Shown here: positions 8,005 to 8,524 of the stretch, in pieces
How the letters are laid out: each line of letters opens with the position of its first letter
Position numbering within the stretch: the stretch's first letter is position 1
Source of the DNA: Terriglobia bacterium
Lineage (GTDB): Bacteria > Acidobacteriota > Terriglobia > UBA7540
Assembly: GCA_022866195.1 (NCBI GenBank)
Contig: JALHUF010000258.1
Span: forward strand, 1-8,524
DNA length: 8,524 nucleotides
Direction of reading: 5' to 3'
The notes under the pieces: generated by a model
What the model saw: the letters and a program-made list of their open reading frames with translations, nothing else
Databases searched by the model: none
What the model was told of the DNA's origin: nothing
Program-made: the position numbers and the translations under genes

Positions 8005-8033
8005 CGTATAGCACCCATCCCTACCCCTGTCAA
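8005..8033 (-). promoter_or_regulatory. Sigma-70-type promoter of the receptor gene
   Basis: On the minus strand a consensus -35 box TTGACA (8033-8028) is followed by a 17-bp spacer and TATACG (8010-8005), which matches four of six bases of the -10 consensus. Predicted transcription starts near 7998, at the edge of the operator palindrome, and gives a leader of about 150 nt. I saw no riboswitch-like fold in that leader. The full -35 match, ideal spacing and adjoining operator support one another. Confidence 0.72.
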
Positions 8034-8210
8034 GTGAAAAATCGCAGCTTCCTCGGTAGCGCTGACAGCGACACTTTGTCCAACCGCCACTTGCCCTGCT
8101 GCGGGCGTCAAAACGGCCTGGACCAAAGTTTGAAAAGCGTCACACCGCACGAGGGCTCATGCCAGGCCTGCTGCTGGAGCGGCTTGAGAAGGGGGATGCG
8201 CTTACGGCTG

Positions 8211-8239
8211 GAAGCGATTCCACTTCGGCCAGTCGCTTC
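8211..8239. repeat. Inverted repeat GAAGCGA ... TCGCTTC in the spacer
   Basis: Seven-base perfect arms GAAGCGA (8211-8217) and TCGCTTC (8233-8239) flank 15 bases. On the plus strand the stem could extend two more pairs, one of them a wobble. The 8-mer TTCTGGGC begins in the right arm (8237-8244) and recurs at 8260-8267. This looks like a REP-type or structured intergenic element, but no second copy is in the window. Confidence 0.4.
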
Positions 8240-8303
8240 TGGGCTTCGCCCGCGCTGCGTTCTGGGCACCGGGAAAAAGCCGAACCAGAGGAGCGCTTGA
8301 AAT

Positions 8304-8315
8304 CGCTTGCAAGCG
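8304..8315. repeat. Palindrome CGCTTGCAAGCG sharing half-sites with the receptor operator
   Basis: This perfect 12-bp palindrome contains both 8-base half-sites of the receptor operator, CGCTTGCA (8304-8311) and TGCAAGCG (8308-8315), but in everted and overlapping order. Its centre is 318 bp from the operator centre. A further CGCTTGAA lies at 8294-8301. It could be an auxiliary site, part of a stem after accA, or chance. Confidence 0.4.
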
Positions 8316-8326
8316 GCAGGGTTCCT

Positions 8327-8357
8327 CCGGTTGCCCGGCGCCACTAATAGCGCGGCG
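8327..8357 (-). terminator. Tandem hairpins immediately downstream of accA, possible terminator
   Basis: Starting one base after the accA stop, the minus strand can form CGCCGC-GCTATTA-GTGGCG (8357-8339; six pairs, one a G-U wobble). Directly after it comes CCGG-GCAA-CCGG (8338-8327), which has a GNRA-type tetraloop. No T tract follows at once; the nearest run (TTTTT) is about 45 nt further on. The structures are real on paper, but terminator function is uncertain; they may instead protect the 3' end. Confidence 0.4.
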
Positions 8358-8358
8358 T

Positions 8359-8524
8359 TCAGCCCTCACCGACAAAGGTGGCGAGGTTCCGCAGGCGTTC
8401 GTACCGCTGGCGAAGCAGTTCCTCGGCGGGAAGGGCGCTGAGTTGTTGCAGGCTCTCCGCCAGAAGAGGGTGCAACAACGCCGCGGCCTGGGCGGGGTCG
8501 GCATGCGCGCCACCCGACGGTTCC
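8359..8524 (-). CDS. accA: Acetyl-CoA carboxylase carboxyltransferase subunit alpha, C-terminal end (5' partial)
   Basis: The minus-strand frame is open from the right edge to TGA at 8361-8359, giving the last 54 residues. It begins EPSGGAHADPAQAAALLHPL and ends with LPAEELLRQRYERLRNLATF and VGEG. AccA proteins end in this way: an EPLGGAH-R/A-D/N-P-E-A motif, a helix, then a S-P/T-E-E/D-L-x-x-R-RY-x-x-x/R-L/F-R segment. AccA forms the carboxyltransferase with AccD, moving the carboxyl group from biotin on AccB to acetyl-CoA to make malonyl-CoA for fatty-acid synthesis in the cytoplasm. Most of the gene and its start lie outside the window. One change from the usual motif is serine for leucine in EPLGGAH. 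It is on the same strand as the receptor but 509 bp away, with the receptor's own promoter between, so co-transcription is unlikely. Confidence 0.87.
   Translation of the reverse strand, partial: EPSGGAHADPAQAAALLHPLLAESLQQLSALPAEELLRQRYERLRNLATFVGEG

Larger units (their letters stand above)
8034..8326. other. Intergenic spacer upstream of the receptor promoter, no supported gene
   Basis: About 290 bp between the promoter and the accA-proximal hairpins holds no reading frame with coding character; the frames here lack a ribosome site and recognisable domains. It is rich in CGCTT/AAGCG motifs in its left-of-accA half (8190-8316), including an inverted repeat at 8211-8239 and a palindrome at 8304-8315. 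It may contain a degraded intergenic repeat or extra regulator sites, but neither can be shown from this sequence alone. Confidence 0.5.

Noticed and set aside
7850..8014. 55-codon upstream extension of the receptor frame
   Set aside because: It would cover the operator, has no ribosome site, and would bury the signal peptide that begins at the ATG at 7849.
7941..8150. A 69-codon minus-strand frame with an Ig-like stretch (TPAAGQVAVGQSVAVSAT)
   Set aside because: The resemblance to bacterial Ig-like domains is short and the frame runs through the promoter and operator. It could be a relic of a lost gene, but the evidence is too thin to annotate.
7590..8300. A 236-codon plus-strand frame running from the receptor gene across the promoter
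   Set aside because: It overlaps the receptor signal peptide, promoter and operator, and shows no domain or ribosome site.
8202..8513. A 103-codon minus-strand frame at the right edge
   Set aside because: It is in a different frame from the accA tail, which has clear family motifs; it reads through the accA stop and hairpins as low-complexity Arg/Pro/Ala-rich sequence.

Overview
The window most likely comes from an Acidobacteriota-type genome; this is inferred from gene content, not from a marker gene. The DNA is GC-rich. It carries a very large Oar-like TonB-dependent receptor with an N-terminal carboxypeptidase-regulatory domain and no SusD partner, an ASPIC/UnbV (CRTAC1-type) propeller protein, an exported TPR protein and an exported beta-helix protein. 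These families are all abundant in that phylum.

Layout from left to right: (1) the 3' part of a plus-strand FG-GAP/VCBS plus ASPIC/UnbV gene (1-1392); (2) a convergent minus-strand TPR gene (1412-2407) separated from it by 19 bp; (3) a minus-strand right-handed parallel beta-helix protein (2586-4133) with a TTG start backed by a good ribosome binding site; (4) a long minus-strand TonB-dependent receptor (4220-7849); (5) a 509-bp spacer (7850-8358); (6) at the right edge, the last 54 codons of accA, the acetyl-CoA carboxylase carboxyltransferase alpha subunit (8359-8524). The accA piece has no start codon inside the window, so it is easily missed.

The most informative non-coding signal lies in front of the receptor. 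It consists of a consensus TTGACA box, a 17-bp spacer and a TATACG box, followed six bases later by the perfect 14-bp palindrome TGCAAGCGCTTGCA. This is the textbook LacI/GalR-type operator, and it sits where transcription should begin, as in lac O1. The receptor is therefore probably repressed by a LacI-family regulator and induced by a sugar or related ligand.

A perfect 12-bp-arm hairpin lies between the receptor and the beta-helix gene. No clear promoter is visible in the short space after it, so the beta-helix gene may depend on readthrough from the receptor promoter. A working model is a ligand-induced outer-membrane uptake and polysaccharide-processing module: receptor plus secreted beta-helix protein. 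The TPR gene has its own candidate extended -10 promoter. accA upstream is housekeeping and probably marks the boundary of this accessory segment.

I found no RNA gene, CRISPR array, transposase or phage gene. No clearly new multi-gene system is visible. The LacI-operator/receptor/beta-helix module is the best candidate for follow-up.
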